Of a stretch of DNA of 64,000 bases, positions 44,524-53,660 are shown piece by piece. The stretch lies in the NCBI RefSeq assembly GCF_040760075.1, contig NZ_CP142884.1, forward strand, positions 2,976,001-3,040,000. The letters are read 5' to 3'. Numbering within the stretch: the first letter of the stretch is position 1; each line of letters starts with the position of its first letter. Position numbers and translations under genes: made by a program. The notes below the pieces were generated by a model. The model was not told where the DNA came from. It saw only the letters and a program-made list of their open reading frames with translations, and did no database searches. Source of the stretch: Sphingobacterium sp. R2 (lineage in GTDB: Bacteria; Bacteroidota; Bacteroidia; Sphingobacteriales; Sphingobacteriaceae).

Positions 44524-45720
44524 GTGACTATAACCTACGATGCTATCATTATTGGGGCTGGGGCCTGTGGTTTGATGTGCGCTGCGCAAGCAGGGCTCAT
44601 TGGAAAGAAGACTTTAGTTATTGAACGAAACGATAAAGTTGGTGCGAAGATATTGATTTCTGGAGGTGGACGCTGTAATTATACGAATACGGGTACTAGC
44701 CCATCAAATTTCATTTCTGAAAATCCAGATTTTTTACATAGCGTGTTCAAGCAATGGACTGTAGAGGATACTGTTGTGTTTTTTGAAAGCTATGGCATTG
44801 TGGGGCAGGAGAAGACCTTGGGGCAGCTGTTTCCGATAACCAATAAAGCAAAAGATATTGTTGCTGTGTTTTCTAAAATTTTATATGAAACGGATCAGGA
44901 TATTGCCTTAAATACATTGGTGAAATCTGTTGAAAGAGATGCCGATGGTTTTGTTGTAACAGTAGAAAATGAAGCAGGTGAATCCCACTATCATAGCCCA
45001 AAAGTTATCATTGCTTCCGGAGGGCTTCCGGTTCAAAAGCTTGGCGCATCAGACTTTGGTTTACGCCTAGCCAAAAAATTTGGTTTGGAAGTGGTCGGTA
45101 CAGCTCCTGCATTAGTGCCGCTGACCATAACAGGAAAAGATGCCGATTGGTATAGTTCCTTAGCTGGAAATTCGGTATTCTCAAAGGTATCTGTTGCCGG
45201 AATGTCTTTTGAAGAGAATATTCTCTTTACACACTGGGGATTAAGCGGACCCGCAATTCTTCAGATATCAAGTTATTGGAGGCCTGGACAGGAGATTAGC
45301 ATTGATCTACTGCCTAATTTTAATTTAGATAATCTGATTAAACAAGAGCGACAATACGGCGGAAAAAGACTTGTTTCCCAATTGTTGAACGATCACTTCA
45401 CGAGGAAATTGGTTGATGCTCTTGGAAAATTCCTAGTATTGGATACCAAAATTGCCTCCCTTAGTAAGGCTGAGGCGAAATTGATTGTTGATACTATTCA
45501 TCACTTCAAGGTAAAACCTGCGGGAGATAAGGGTTATGATAAAGCTGAGGTTATGCGAGGGGGAGTATCGACAGCGGAACTTCATCCTAAGACACTCATG
45601 TCAAAAAAAGTAAATGGCCTTTATTTCGGAGGAGAAACTGTAGATATTACCGGATGGCTGGGCGGCTATAACTTCCAATGGGCTTGGGCTAGTGGTTATG
45701 CCATTGCTCAAGATATTTAG
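44524..45720 (+). CDS. BaiN/HI0933-family NAD(P)/FAD-dependent oxidoreductase
   Basis: 398-residue flavoprotein of the HI0933 family. FAD motif IIIGAGACGLMCA (about 7-19) followed by GGGRCNYTN (about 47-55); the C-terminal signature includes TAELHPKTLMSKKV and GWLGGYNFQWAWASGYAIA. I prefer GTG 44524 because it puts the Rossmann strand at the normal distance; an upstream in-frame TTG at 44503 is also possible and would overlap the previous gene by 11 bases. Family members often reduce flavin-linked substrates or act in bile-acid dehydroxylation; the role here is unknown. Confidence 0.87.
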   Translation: MTITYDAIIIGAGACGLMCAAQAGLIGKKTLVIERNDKVGAKILISGGGRCNYTNTGTSPSNFISENPDFLHSVFKQWTVEDTVVFFESYGIVGQEKTLGQLFPITNKAKDIVAVFSKILYETDQDIALNTLVKSVERDADGFVVTVENEAGESHYHSPKVIIASGGLPVQKLGASDFGLRLAKKFGLEVVGTAPALVPLTITGKDADWYSSLAGNSVFSKVSVAGMSFEENILFTHWGLSGPAILQISSYWRPGQEISIDLLPNFNLDNLIKQERQYGGKRLVSQLLNDHFTRKLVDALGKFLVLDTKIASLSKAEAKLIVDTIHHFKVKPAGDKGYDKAEVMRGGVSTAELHPKTLMSKKVNGLYFGGETVDITGWLGGYNFQWAWASGYAIAQDI

Positions 45721-45802
45721 CCTTTGTGAAGGAGACAATGGTTTCCATCTCTTCTGGAAATATCGCCTAAGTGGGAGAATCAACTGAAATACTATACATT
45801 TT

Positions 45803-46843
45803 TTAATCCAAAATTCTATCTACGGATTCTTGGGTATAACGTTGTATGGCAGCTCCCAAGCGCTGCTTTATTCGAGTTTGAAGACTTTTCGGTGAGAGCA
45901 CCTTAACGGATTCGCCAAAACCTAAAATTTCTCTTTCCAGCTCAAAATTAAGTACAACATCGAGGCGAATCAAAATCGATCCGTCTTCCTTTTTACCTAA
46001 AATTTGCTGGGAAGAATGTATGGGTTTTGTTGTCACATAAGGCGCATTTTTTGCATTGACAAGTAATATTACGCGATGTCCGCGGTCTTTGTGTGATTTA
46101 GTAACGCCAATGGTATCCGAAAAATAGCGTTCAAAATCTACCCCGTTATATTCTTGATATGAATTTTTACCCATTTCTTCTACAGAATTTATGCGATCAA
46201 GTGCTAGCGTCATCAACCCTTCATTCTTTTTGTGATGCCCAATTAGAAACCACCGATTACGATACTCTTTTAGAAGATAGGGGGAGAAGACAAGATCTTG
46301 CTGTTGTTTTGCTTTGAACGACTGGTAGCTTATGAGTAGCGGGGTTTTTTCTCGAATGGCTTGATGCAATGGATTGATAAAGGAAAGTCCCTTTAGCAGA
46401 TTATTATTTTCCATTTGTATAATCGATGGCGCATTATCCTTTTTGGTATGGATACTATCTTCGAGCCGTGCAACAATATCGCTCAATTCATCAAAGCTCG
46501 AGAAGCCGCTCACATGCTTCAACACCTCCACAGCCTCCTTCATTTTTTGCATATCTCCGACAGAAATAGGAGAATTGCTAATACTATAGTGGGGATCTTC
46601 ATAGGTGTAGAATTTGCGTTGCAAGACGACTATAGGCGCATTGTAGCCGAGCTTATTACTACGCATGAGTTGAATATCACCTTGTATGGTGCGTTTACTT
46701 ATCCCATTTTTGATTCCTTCAAATTCATAGAGTGCATCGGATACCTTTTCCATAAGATCTTCCAACGTCCATTTCCGATGTCGCAAACGGAGACATTGAT
46801 CAATAGTTTTATAGCGTATAAGCGCGAGTTTATTAAGTGCCAC
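45803..46843 (-). CDS. WYL-domain transcriptional regulator
   Basis: 346 residues: an N-terminal helix-turn-helix (about 1-75, including ISKRTIQGDIQLMR), a WYL domain (about 150-245, with ISYQSFKAK, the LKEYRNRWFLIGHH core and the LALDRINSVE end) and a C-terminal extension (about 255-335). WYL domains bind nucleotide or nucleic-acid ligands and many regulators of this type control DNA-damage or defence loci; no such genes lie beside it. The start is GTG (no upstream ATG in frame). A perfect 8-bp dyad 46 bases upstream could be its operator. Convergent with the BaiN gene. Confidence 0.85.
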   Translation of the reverse strand: MALNKLALIRYKTIDQCLRLRHRKWTLEDLMEKVSDALYEFEGIKNGISKRTIQGDIQLMRSNKLGYNAPIVVLQRKFYTYEDPHYSISNSPISVGDMQKMKEAVEVLKHVSGFSSFDELSDIVARLEDSIHTKKDNAPSIIQMENNNLLKGLSFINPLHQAIREKTPLLISYQSFKAKQQQDLVFSPYLLKEYRNRWFLIGHHKKNEGLMTLALDRINSVEEMGKNSYQEYNGVDFERYFSDTIGVTKSHKDRGHRVILLVNAKNAPYVTTKPIHSSQQILGKKEDGSILIRLDVVLNFELEREILGFGESVKVLSPKSLQTRIKQRLGAAIQRYTQESVDRILD

Positions 46844-46888
46844 GTTCGATTTCTTTTGGTTAACTGAAAATACGAAAACTTTCTTTTA

Positions 46889-46911
46889 TCTACGCAATAT
46901 GACTGCGTAGA
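46889..46911. promoter_or_regulatory. Dyad upstream of the WYL regulator, possible operator
   Basis: TCTACGCA and TGCGTAGA, a perfect 8-bp inverted repeat with a 7-nt spacer, 46 bases upstream of the WYL GTG and 89 bases upstream of rnpB. Its spacing suits a homodimeric regulator. A hairpin role cannot be excluded. Confidence 0.4.
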
Positions 46912-46987
46912 ATTTACAGCACAAGCTAAATAATTTCCGGTGTTTTCGAAATTGAAAAGAATTTCAGTTTTATCCGAGTAAAATAGC

Positions 46988-46995
46988 TACTTTTG
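46988..46995 (+). promoter_or_regulatory. -7 promoter box of rnpB
   Basis: TACTTTTG, an exact TAnnTTTG, 5 bases before the predicted 5' end of the RNase P RNA; the distance fits transcription start at about 47000. The -33 element is a weak TTTC/GTTT 17-22 bases upstream. Confidence 0.6.
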
Positions 46996-46999
46996 CGCA

Positions 47000-47376
47000 G
47001 AAGCAAACTGGTTCTATCGCTGCTCTTTTTGAGAGGAGAGGAAAGTCCGGGCAACATAGAGCGACACGCTTCCTAACGGGAAGGCTGCTATGGAAATAGT
47101 AGACAGAAAGTGCCACAGAAAATATACCGCTTTTCGGAGTAAGGGTGAAAACGTAAGGTAAGAGCTTACGGTCTTGCATGGTGACATGCATTACGGTAAA
47201 CCTCGTGTGTTGAAAGACCAAATAGGTTGCGAAAATCGAAGGCTGCTCGTCTTCTTTCAATGTATTGGAATTCGTAATGGGTAGGTTGATTGAGTTTGTC
47301 AGTGATGGCAAATCTAGATAAATGATAGAAATTCCACTTCGGTGGTCTACAGAACCCGGCTTACAAGGTTTGCTTC
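47000..47376 (+). ncRNA. rnpB: RNase P RNA (class A)
   Basis: About 377-nt catalytic RNA that matures the 5' ends of tRNAs. P1 is closed by GAAGCAAAC (47000-47008) and GTTTGCTTC (47368-47376). The conserved core GAGGAAAGTCCGGGC (about 47037-47051) and ACAGAACCCGGCTTA (about 47349-47363) are both present and pair as P4. Ends are estimated from P1 pairing. Confidence 0.93.
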
Positions 47377-47446
47377 TTTTTCGCTAATTGCCAAAAAAAA
47401 CTTATATTGATTTTCATAATTGAAAAAATAGCATAATTCTCTATTT

Positions 47447-48838
47447 ATGAGTACGATTTTAATCATTGATGATGAGCGCGCCATCAGAAGTTCGTTGCGT
47501 GATATCTTGGAATATGAAGATTATACGATTTTAGATGTCGACAATGGCCGGGATGGTTTAGATATTTTAAAAAAGGAAAAAATAGATCTTGTTCTGTGTG
47601 ATATCAAGATGAACACGATGGATGGGATGGAAGTGTTGGCAGATGCCCACCAAAGCAGTCCAGATATTCCCTTCATAATGATCTCCGGACATGGTACGAT
47701 TGAAACCGCTGTTGAAGCTGCGAAAAAGGGAGCATTTGACTTTTTAGAAAAGCCATTGGACCTAAATAGATTATTGATCACGGTTCGAAATGCATTGGAT
47801 AAAAGTTCCCTAGTGACCGAAACGAAAGTTCTGAAACGAAAAGTTAGCAGTTCGAAAACGAAAGATATATTAGGTGAATCTGGGGCTATCAAACGTATTA
47901 AAGAAACAATTGACCGTGTTGCACCAACTGAAGCTCGCGTATTGATTACTGGTGCGAATGGTTCGGGAAAAGAATTGGTTGCACGTTGGTTACATGAGAA
48001 ATCAAATCGCGCGCAGGGCCCATTAATCGAAGTGAACTGTGCGGCAATACCTTCCGAATTAATTGAATCAGAGCTGTTTGGTCACGAAAAAGGATCTTTC
48101 ACATCGGCTATTAAGCAACGTATTGGAAAATTTGAACAAGCTAGTGGCGGCACATTGTTTTTAGATGAGATTGGTGACATGAGCCTTTCGGCGCAGGCAA
48201 AAGTATTAAGAGCGCTACAGGAACATAAAATTACTCGGGTGGGGGGCGATAAAGAAATTGATGTCAATGTACGTGTGGTTGCTGCGACCAATAAGGACTT
48301 ATTGAAAGAAATTGAAGATGGTAATTTCAGAATGGACTTATATCACCGTCTTTCTGTTATATTGATCCATGTACCTGCATTAGTTGATCGCGTTGATGAT
48401 ATTCCTTTATTATCTACTAACTTCTGCGAAGAGATCTGTATGGAGTACGGAATTCCCGTTAAGGATATCACTACAGCAGCCATGAAAGAGTTAAGCCACC
48501 TTCCTTGGACGGGAAATATTCGCGAATTAAGAAATATGATTGAACGTTTAATTATTTTGAGCGACAAGTCTATTACCGACAAAGATGTCATTGCCTTTGC
48601 CAATCCTTCGCGCGAACCGATAAATGGTGTAGCCCATGAAAAAGGTACAGCAAATTATGGATTAGATATGGACTCCTTTGATTCGTTTCAAGATTACAAG
48701 GATCATGCTGAGAAAGAATTTATAAAATACAAGTTGGAAAAAAACAATTGGAACGTCTCCAAGACAGCGGATGATTTGGACATTCAACGTAGTCATCTTT
48801 ATAGTAAAATAGAAAAGTTCGGTCTGAAAAGAGATTAA
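47447..48838 (+). CDS. NtrC-family response regulator with degenerate GAFTGA
   Basis: 463 residues: receiver domain (Asp8, Asp9, phosphoacceptor Asp52, Ser80, Lys102), AAA+ ATPase (Walker A GANGSGKE at 169-176, Walker B FLDEIGD at about 238-244) and a C-terminal Fis helix-turn-helix. The sigma-54-contacting GAFTGA loop reads GSFTSA (216-221), so two of six residues differ from the consensus. This occurs in some NtrC relatives that do not activate sigma-54. No sensor kinase is adjacent, so it is an orphan. It lies between rnpB and a terminator and is transcribed alone. Confidence 0.87.
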   Translation: MSTILIIDDERAIRSSLRDILEYEDYTILDVDNGRDGLDILKKEKIDLVLCDIKMNTMDGMEVLADAHQSSPDIPFIMISGHGTIETAVEAAKKGAFDFLEKPLDLNRLLITVRNALDKSSLVTETKVLKRKVSSSKTKDILGESGAIKRIKETIDRVAPTEARVLITGANGSGKELVARWLHEKSNRAQGPLIEVNCAAIPSELIESELFGHEKGSFTSAIKQRIGKFEQASGGTLFLDEIGDMSLSAQAKVLRALQEHKITRVGGDKEIDVNVRVVAATNKDLLKEIEDGNFRMDLYHRLSVILIHVPALVDRVDDIPLLSTNFCEEICMEYGIPVKDITTAAMKELSHLPWTGNIRELRNMIERLIILSDKSITDKDVIAFANPSREPINGVAHEKGTANYGLDMDSFDSFQDYKDHAEKEFIKYKLEKNNWNVSKTADDLDIQRSHLYSKIEKFGLKRD

Positions 48839-48907
48839 TAGCTGAATAAAATTTTACTTAGCCATTAGCTGTCCATGATTCATTAGGCAAACTGGACTAT
48901 CGATACT

Positions 48908-48941
48908 AAAAAAAGAGATTCCTCAAGGAATCTCTTTTTTT
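48908..48941. terminator. Bidirectional terminator after the NtrC-like gene
   Basis: Perfect 16-bp stem with core GAGATTCCT/AGGAATCTC, a 2-nt loop, and A/T runs on both sides, between the NtrC-like gene and the convergent HAD gene. Confidence 0.85.
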
Positions 48942-48983
48942 ATACATCAACAGCAACCTGGGAATTGTACCGTAAAGTCCTGG

Positions 48984-49649
48984 CTACTGTATTTTTAAAA
49001 TAGCTTCAACATTCGCAACTGATAATTCCGTATAATTATTGATATAAATATTGCTTGTTGGTAATTCTTCTTTTTTATGCGTTGAAAGTACAGCTACAAC
49101 TTTCATATTAGCATTTTTAGCTGCAGTAATGCCTGAAAAAGAATCTTCAAAAACGATACAGCAATCGGTTGAAATTTGAAGATTTTCTGCCGATTTTAGG
49201 TAAACCTCAGGATGAGGTTTATGTAATTTCACGTCTTCGCTGCTTAGTGTGGAAGAAAATAATTGCCGTATATTCAATTCGTCTAGAATTAAATCCATAT
49301 TTTCCCGCGGAGCAGATGTCGCTACAGCAAGCTTAAAACCTTTCTCTTTTAAGGCTGTCAAAAACTCAATTAACCCCTTTATAGGCGCTACATGGTCTTT
49401 GTAAATTACTCTAAAAAGTTGCTCTTTTTCAAATTCAAGCGTGCTCAGTTCTTCAGGAGAAATTGGACGTTTAAAGAAATGTTGCATAATATAACTATTG
49501 TGCTTACCATACATGTGCTGTTCAAATTCCTCTTCTGTAGCTTGTTGCACATTGTGGTTTTTAAAAAAAGCTCTAAAGGCTTGTGCGTGGAAAGGATTGG
49601 TGTGACTTATAACACCGTCCATGTCAAATATCGCTGCGTATTCTGTCAT
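48984..49649 (-). CDS. HAD-family phosphatase (beta-phosphoglucomutase-like)
   Basis: 221-residue HAD hydrolase of the subfamily I (PGMB-like) type with a helical cap. Motif I is IFDMDGV (Asp9 nucleophile, Asp11), motif II is ATSAP (about 113-117), motif III is KPHPEVY with Lys (about 144-150), and motif IV is FEDSFSG (about 167-173). A Gly-Val rather than Gly-Thr after the second Asp is normal for this branch. The MTEYAA start is preferred over an upstream ATG (49664) five codons earlier. The substrate may be a sugar phosphate; it cannot be read from the sequence. Confidence 0.86.
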   Translation of the reverse strand: MTEYAAIFDMDGVISHTNPFHAQAFRAFFKNHNVQQATEEEFEQHMYGKHNSYIMQHFFKRPISPEELSTLEFEKEQLFRVIYKDHVAPIKGLIEFLTALKEKGFKLAVATSAPRENMDLILDELNIRQLFSSTLSSEDVKLHKPHPEVYLKSAENLQISTDCCIVFEDSFSGITAAKNANMKVVAVLSTHKKEELPTSNIYINNYTELSVANVEAILKIQ

Positions 49650-49723
49650 TTGGCTAATATACAATTATTGCCGTGCTCTGGCAGAGTGCACACATTCATA
49701 TTCTGGTAAATATTTTCATTTGT

Positions 49724-51625
49724 TTAGAGAAAGCTAAGGTTAAAACGGCCTCTATCACTACTGCTTACTTCGTTATGAAATTGAAAAAATTCCTCATAAT
49801 TACTAGCAGGATAGGTGCCTTCAAAAAGCTCCAATTTTCTGTAGGTGAAGAGTTTATTCCCTTTTATTTCTGATCTAAACTCATATTTTCCAAACGGTTT
49901 TTCAATGATTTTCTTTTCAGGGACTACTGTTTTAAGTATATTTTCAGGAAGAATAATGCTAATGCTGTCAATATCGGTAAACCCTCTTTCAATGAAAATA
50001 TCTTCTGTTCTATTTCTGCTTTCAGGAATATTGGAATGCAAGTTGAACAAATTAGGCTGGATCAAAAGTTTATTGCCATTTTTTACAGCAAAATTTTTAA
50101 TGGAAATATCCAGGTTCTCTTCAATAAATGGATTGTCTTCTTTGTGTTCAATATAGTTTATACGATTGAAATTGATATTGTCTATATTGTAATATTCAGT
50201 TAAAAGTTTATTCTTGTCATTATTGCTAGCCAAAAGTACATCCATATGGTTTGCATATTGGGTTCCGTAGAACTTGGTGTTTAGCGAACCTTGTATATTC
50301 CCATCTTCTGAAAGTTTTAGATCGGCGTAGCGAAGCTGAAGATTTGTTGAATTAACATATTTAGGAGTGTGCATAATAACTCCACCGTTTTCAGTGCAAG
50401 CAACGACATCTCTATCGTCGGTAAAATCGCTGAGAAAACCAAATGGAAGGTTCTGGCTTGTACATTCTAGCCAAGTTGTATCATTTTTAAACGGAATGCA
50501 TAATATGACGTGATTTCCGTCTTGAGCATTTGCAAAGGTTTTATTGAAACTTTCTTTGCTTCTTCCAGCTTCAACGATGCAATAGTAGGAAGGGATATTG
50601 ACGGCCGACAGCATACTTCGCATGTAGTTGACTAACGCTTTACAATCGCCATAGCCCAAACGGTCTACTTCTGAGGCAGGAAATGGCTCTAAGCCGCCAA
50701 TACCTATCTGAATACTGATATAGCGTGTGTTTTTTTGTAAGTAATCATATAGAATTTTTGCTTTATCCTTGTCTGAACTGGCATTTTTGGTCAATGCAAT
50801 AAATTTTTGTTTAGAGGCGTCGGTCAGATCTTGTTTCTTATTTAGCAAACTGTTGGATACCCAGTTACCGAATTCTTTCCAGTCTGAGAAATTTCCTTCT
50901 CTCCCATAGTAAATAAAATTTTTGGGAACGATGAGTACATTCGTTTTTTTAAGACTGGAGTTGGGACTATAAGACTCGTCCTTTCTGGCCACGATCTGTT
51001 CCACATTCCACGTCTTGCTTTCGGTCTTCTCATTTTTTTCTTGTTTTGCCGTTCCATTATAATTCTTTGTTTCTATTCTGTATTCTGTGCCAATTGGTGC
51101 GATAAATTGGAAACTGCTTTTTTCTATGGACACATTGTTTGAGACCTCCGGAGTCCAAGATGGAATGATCAAGTTTTGCTTGCTTCTGACCTCGTATTGA
51201 TATTCGATGGTATAGGGATAACTGTGGTAGTTGGGGACATATATTTTTACTCGGGAATCGGCAAACATCGTACTGTTGTCAACAGCACTAATATCCTTAA
51301 AATCTTTCGTTGAAATTTTCTTTTGCAATATGCCCATTTCGTTATAGATTGCTCCCTTAATGCTTCTGATCTCAGTGGATTTATCATAATACACCGGAAG
51401 CGTTGCATAACGGTCTCCGTTTTTATTGTACACGGTAATGGCGCAAGTTGTCGTGGTGACGACTTGTTCGGGAGATTTTATTTCTACCACAGTTTTATCA
51501 TTGCGTACAGTCGCTACTGCACGGCTTTTTAATGTACTTGGAATATTGGCAACGTCATAGTTTTCTTGCCCACTGGCAAGGACCGGAAGCAGGATGTATA
51601 GTAAGTTGACGAATAGAATTTTCAT
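49724..51625 (-). CDS. DUF3857/transglutaminase-like protein, catalytic triad intact
   Basis: 633 residues with a signal peptide ending near ASGQ (about 17-20). The DUF3857 domain fills about 45-230, followed by a transglutaminase-like domain (about 280-400) in which YGDCKAL puts a Cys at 328, GNHVILC a His at 372 and WLECTS a Glu at 387. This is a plausible papain-like Cys-His-acid triad. A C-terminal DUF2569/beta-rich region (about 400-633) follows. Periplasmic or surface localisation is predicted. It overlaps the upstream paralogue by 4 bases (ATGA), so both are translated together. Substrate unknown. Confidence 0.85.
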   Translation of the reverse strand: MKILFVNLLYILLPVLASGQENYDVANIPSTLKSRAVATVRNDKTVVEIKSPEQVVTTTTCAITVYNKNGDRYATLPVYYDKSTEIRSIKGAIYNEMGILQKKISTKDFKDISAVDNSTMFADSRVKIYVPNYHSYPYTIEYQYEVRSKQNLIIPSWTPEVSNNVSIEKSSFQFIAPIGTEYRIETKNYNGTAKQEKNEKTESKTWNVEQIVARKDESYSPNSSLKKTNVLIVPKNFIYYGREGNFSDWKEFGNWVSNSLLNKKQDLTDASKQKFIALTKNASSDKDKAKILYDYLQKNTRYISIQIGIGGLEPFPASEVDRLGYGDCKALVNYMRSMLSAVNIPSYYCIVEAGRSKESFNKTFANAQDGNHVILCIPFKNDTTWLECTSQNLPFGFLSDFTDDRDVVACTENGGVIMHTPKYVNSTNLQLRYADLKLSEDGNIQGSLNTKFYGTQYANHMDVLLASNNDKNKLLTEYYNIDNINFNRINYIEHKEDNPFIEENLDISIKNFAVKNGNKLLIQPNLFNLHSNIPESRNRTEDIFIERGFTDIDSISIILPENILKTVVPEKKIIEKPFGKYEFRSEIKGNKLFTYRKLELFEGTYPASNYEEFFQFHNEVSSSDRGRFNLSFL

Positions 51626-53595
51626 TTTTTACTAATTAATTTTAGATCTACTTTTTGTTGTTGAATGATACGGGAATACAATTCTTTGAGTGAAAAATAT
51701 TCATCGACTGAAAATAGGGGCTTGTTGAACGTGAGGCTCTGTAGGATTTCGATTTGGTTACCATCAACTTGGCTGACATATTTATATTTTGCAGTTGACT
51801 CTGGGAGTACTAAAGAAGCATTTTGTGGTTTTTCGACAATCTCATATTGATCAGGAATTGTTAATTTAATCGAATACAGAGTTTTGGATTTATAACCCAT
51901 ATCGACAGGGTAAGTTCTTTCCTGCGCTTTAAATGGGTTGTGGACGACCCTGTCAATAATAGTTGGAGCCAAAACTATTTCATCTTGTCCCATCTGTTTG
52001 GAAACATCCGCGACGACATCGAATTCTTCTATCAAGATTTGATCAATATCCTCAAGGTTTTGAATACTCGACTTTATCAGAGTGATGTTGGGCATTTCTT
52101 CATCCATTTTTTCCCAATATTCTTCCAAAGAATTAAATTTAGCAATATGTTGACGCTTTAAGAATGCTTTGTTGCCTCTACTGCTTATGGTTAATTTTCC
52201 CTTAATTTTTAATTGGTCATCTAATGTTCCTTCCAAGGCATAATTTACTTCGGAAAACTGCGTCGCTACAAGTGGGAACCAATTTGAGCTTTTTTTAGAG
52301 TAGATGATTCTTCCCCGTTCATTTAAACATTGCAAGGGCAATTCTCCAAAAGGCAAATAAGCATTAGAGGCATCCAATGTATATTTTACACCATCGATAT
52401 CCAAGCAAGCGATGACGTAGTCAAAGTCAGATAACACAGGGAAAAGTGCATTAGGGTTACCATTTCGGCGGGTCGAGAGAATGACAGGGTATGCTTCTAG
52501 GTCTGCAGCCATTAAAGCGGTTACTAATGCTAGATTAATATCCCCAATATTACCATTTCGTTTTTCAAGTGCTTTTTCAACGCCAGTCTCCGCATATTTG
52601 CCTAAATGATTGTTCCATTTTATTTGTTTGTTAATATAGTTATATACCTTTTTTGCTTTTTCAAGTTTGCTGTCATTAGGAGATATGAATGTTGCTAAGC
52701 TGGATTTGAATACGTCTGTTTTTTTTAATTGACCGCCAAAAGTCTTTTCATTCGTCAGTTCTACATCTACGTCTTTCCAAGTTTTGCTAAATGTTTTCTT
52801 ACTGCCTGTACTCGGATAAAAAATCGATTCAAGTTCATAATAAATTGCAGATTTAAAATTCGTAGGGGAGGTCATGTAATCCTCTTCGATAAATGCCGGA
52901 ACGTTGTTCATTTTATAGGTCAATTTTGAACAATCCATTCGTAAACCATCTAGAAAAATATATTCTCGCAATACTTCACCTTTTTGATCGGTAAGTTTAT
53001 AAGGTCCACGTAAAGCTACATTATAGGTAAAAGAAGCAGGTATGATAGCGATGTATTGACTTTGAATTTTAGGAACATCATCTTGAAATTCCCATGTTTT
53101 AAAATTAAATAAATCCTGCTCTAGCGTTCGATAAGACACTTCAATAATAGATCCTTCTTTAATATTCGGAAGTGTGAATTTATTAAGGTCCAGATGTGCT
53201 GAATAATTTTCTTTGAAAACTTTTTTATTTTCAAGCTCTGTTCTCTCTATTCTACCATTTTCTAAGTTATAAGTAACAGCCTTTAATTCATCAAAGTAGT
53301 CACGTATATAATTTCCACGTTTATAAGAAGGAATTTCAAAATTAGCTTTTTTAAATCCTTCTTTATCTATGATGCGGATCAGTACATGGTATTCATGTAG
53401 CAGTTTAATACGATTATCATAATCATCCACGAAAACAGAGCTTTGGCCAAACTCATTCAGAACGATAGCATGGGCATTGCTATCCAAATCTATACGTGAG
53501 AAATCCGAAATAGAAACTTTACCAAAATCAAAGTTTTGAGCGATACTATTTGTATAAATAGAAAATATTAAAAACAACGTTAAAAACTGGCGCAT
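51622..53595 (-). CDS. DUF3857/transglutaminase-like protein lacking the catalytic Cys and His
   Basis: 657 residues with a signal peptide ending near SIAQ (about 17-20). DUF3857 fills about 45-240, and a transglutaminase-like domain fills about 300-420. In the latter, the GDC motif of the paralogue becomes GDIN (351-354), with Ile in place of the Cys, and the His is replaced by Tyr393 (FDYVIAC). Asp408 remains. The C-terminal domain (about 430-650) is beta-rich. Likely a non-catalytic partner of the downstream protein (49724), with which it overlaps by 4 bases. First gene of the pair, with its own promoter at 53617-53645. Confidence 0.85.
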   Translation of the reverse strand: MRQFLTLFLIFSIYTNSIAQNFDFGKVSISDFSRIDLDSNAHAIVLNEFGQSSVFVDDYDNRIKLLHEYHVLIRIIDKEGFKKANFEIPSYKRGNYIRDYFDELKAVTYNLENGRIERTELENKKVFKENYSAHLDLNKFTLPNIKEGSIIEVSYRTLEQDLFNFKTWEFQDDVPKIQSQYIAIIPASFTYNVALRGPYKLTDQKGEVLREYIFLDGLRMDCSKLTYKMNNVPAFIEEDYMTSPTNFKSAIYYELESIFYPSTGSKKTFSKTWKDVDVELTNEKTFGGQLKKTDVFKSSLATFISPNDSKLEKAKKVYNYINKQIKWNNHLGKYAETGVEKALEKRNGNIGDINLALVTALMAADLEAYPVILSTRRNGNPNALFPVLSDFDYVIACLDIDGVKYTLDASNAYLPFGELPLQCLNERGRIIYSKKSSNWFPLVATQFSEVNYALEGTLDDQLKIKGKLTISSRGNKAFLKRQHIAKFNSLEEYWEKMDEEMPNITLIKSSIQNLEDIDQILIEEFDVVADVSKQMGQDEIVLAPTIIDRVVHNPFKAQERTYPVDMGYKSKTLYSIKLTIPDQYEIVEKPQNASLVLPESTAKYKYVSQVDGNQIEILQSLTFNKPLFSVDEYFSLKELYSRIIQQQKVDLKLISKK

Positions 53596-53616
53596 AACTA
53601 TAGGTGTAATAATTCA

Positions 53617-53645
53617 CAAATATAAGTTTTTAGCCAAAATTAAAC
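53617..53645 (-). promoter_or_regulatory. Promoter of the DUF3857 operon
   Basis: Minus-strand GTTT (53642-53645), 17-bp spacer, TATATTTG (53617-53624, exact TAnnTTTG). The leader would be about 15 nt. Confidence 0.55.
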
Positions 53646-53660
53646 GATAATTTAAGGTAA

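Noticed and set aside
45803..46843. WYL regulator as a marker of a defence island
   Set aside because: No CRISPR, restriction-modification, BREX or other defence genes lie within 15 kb on either side.
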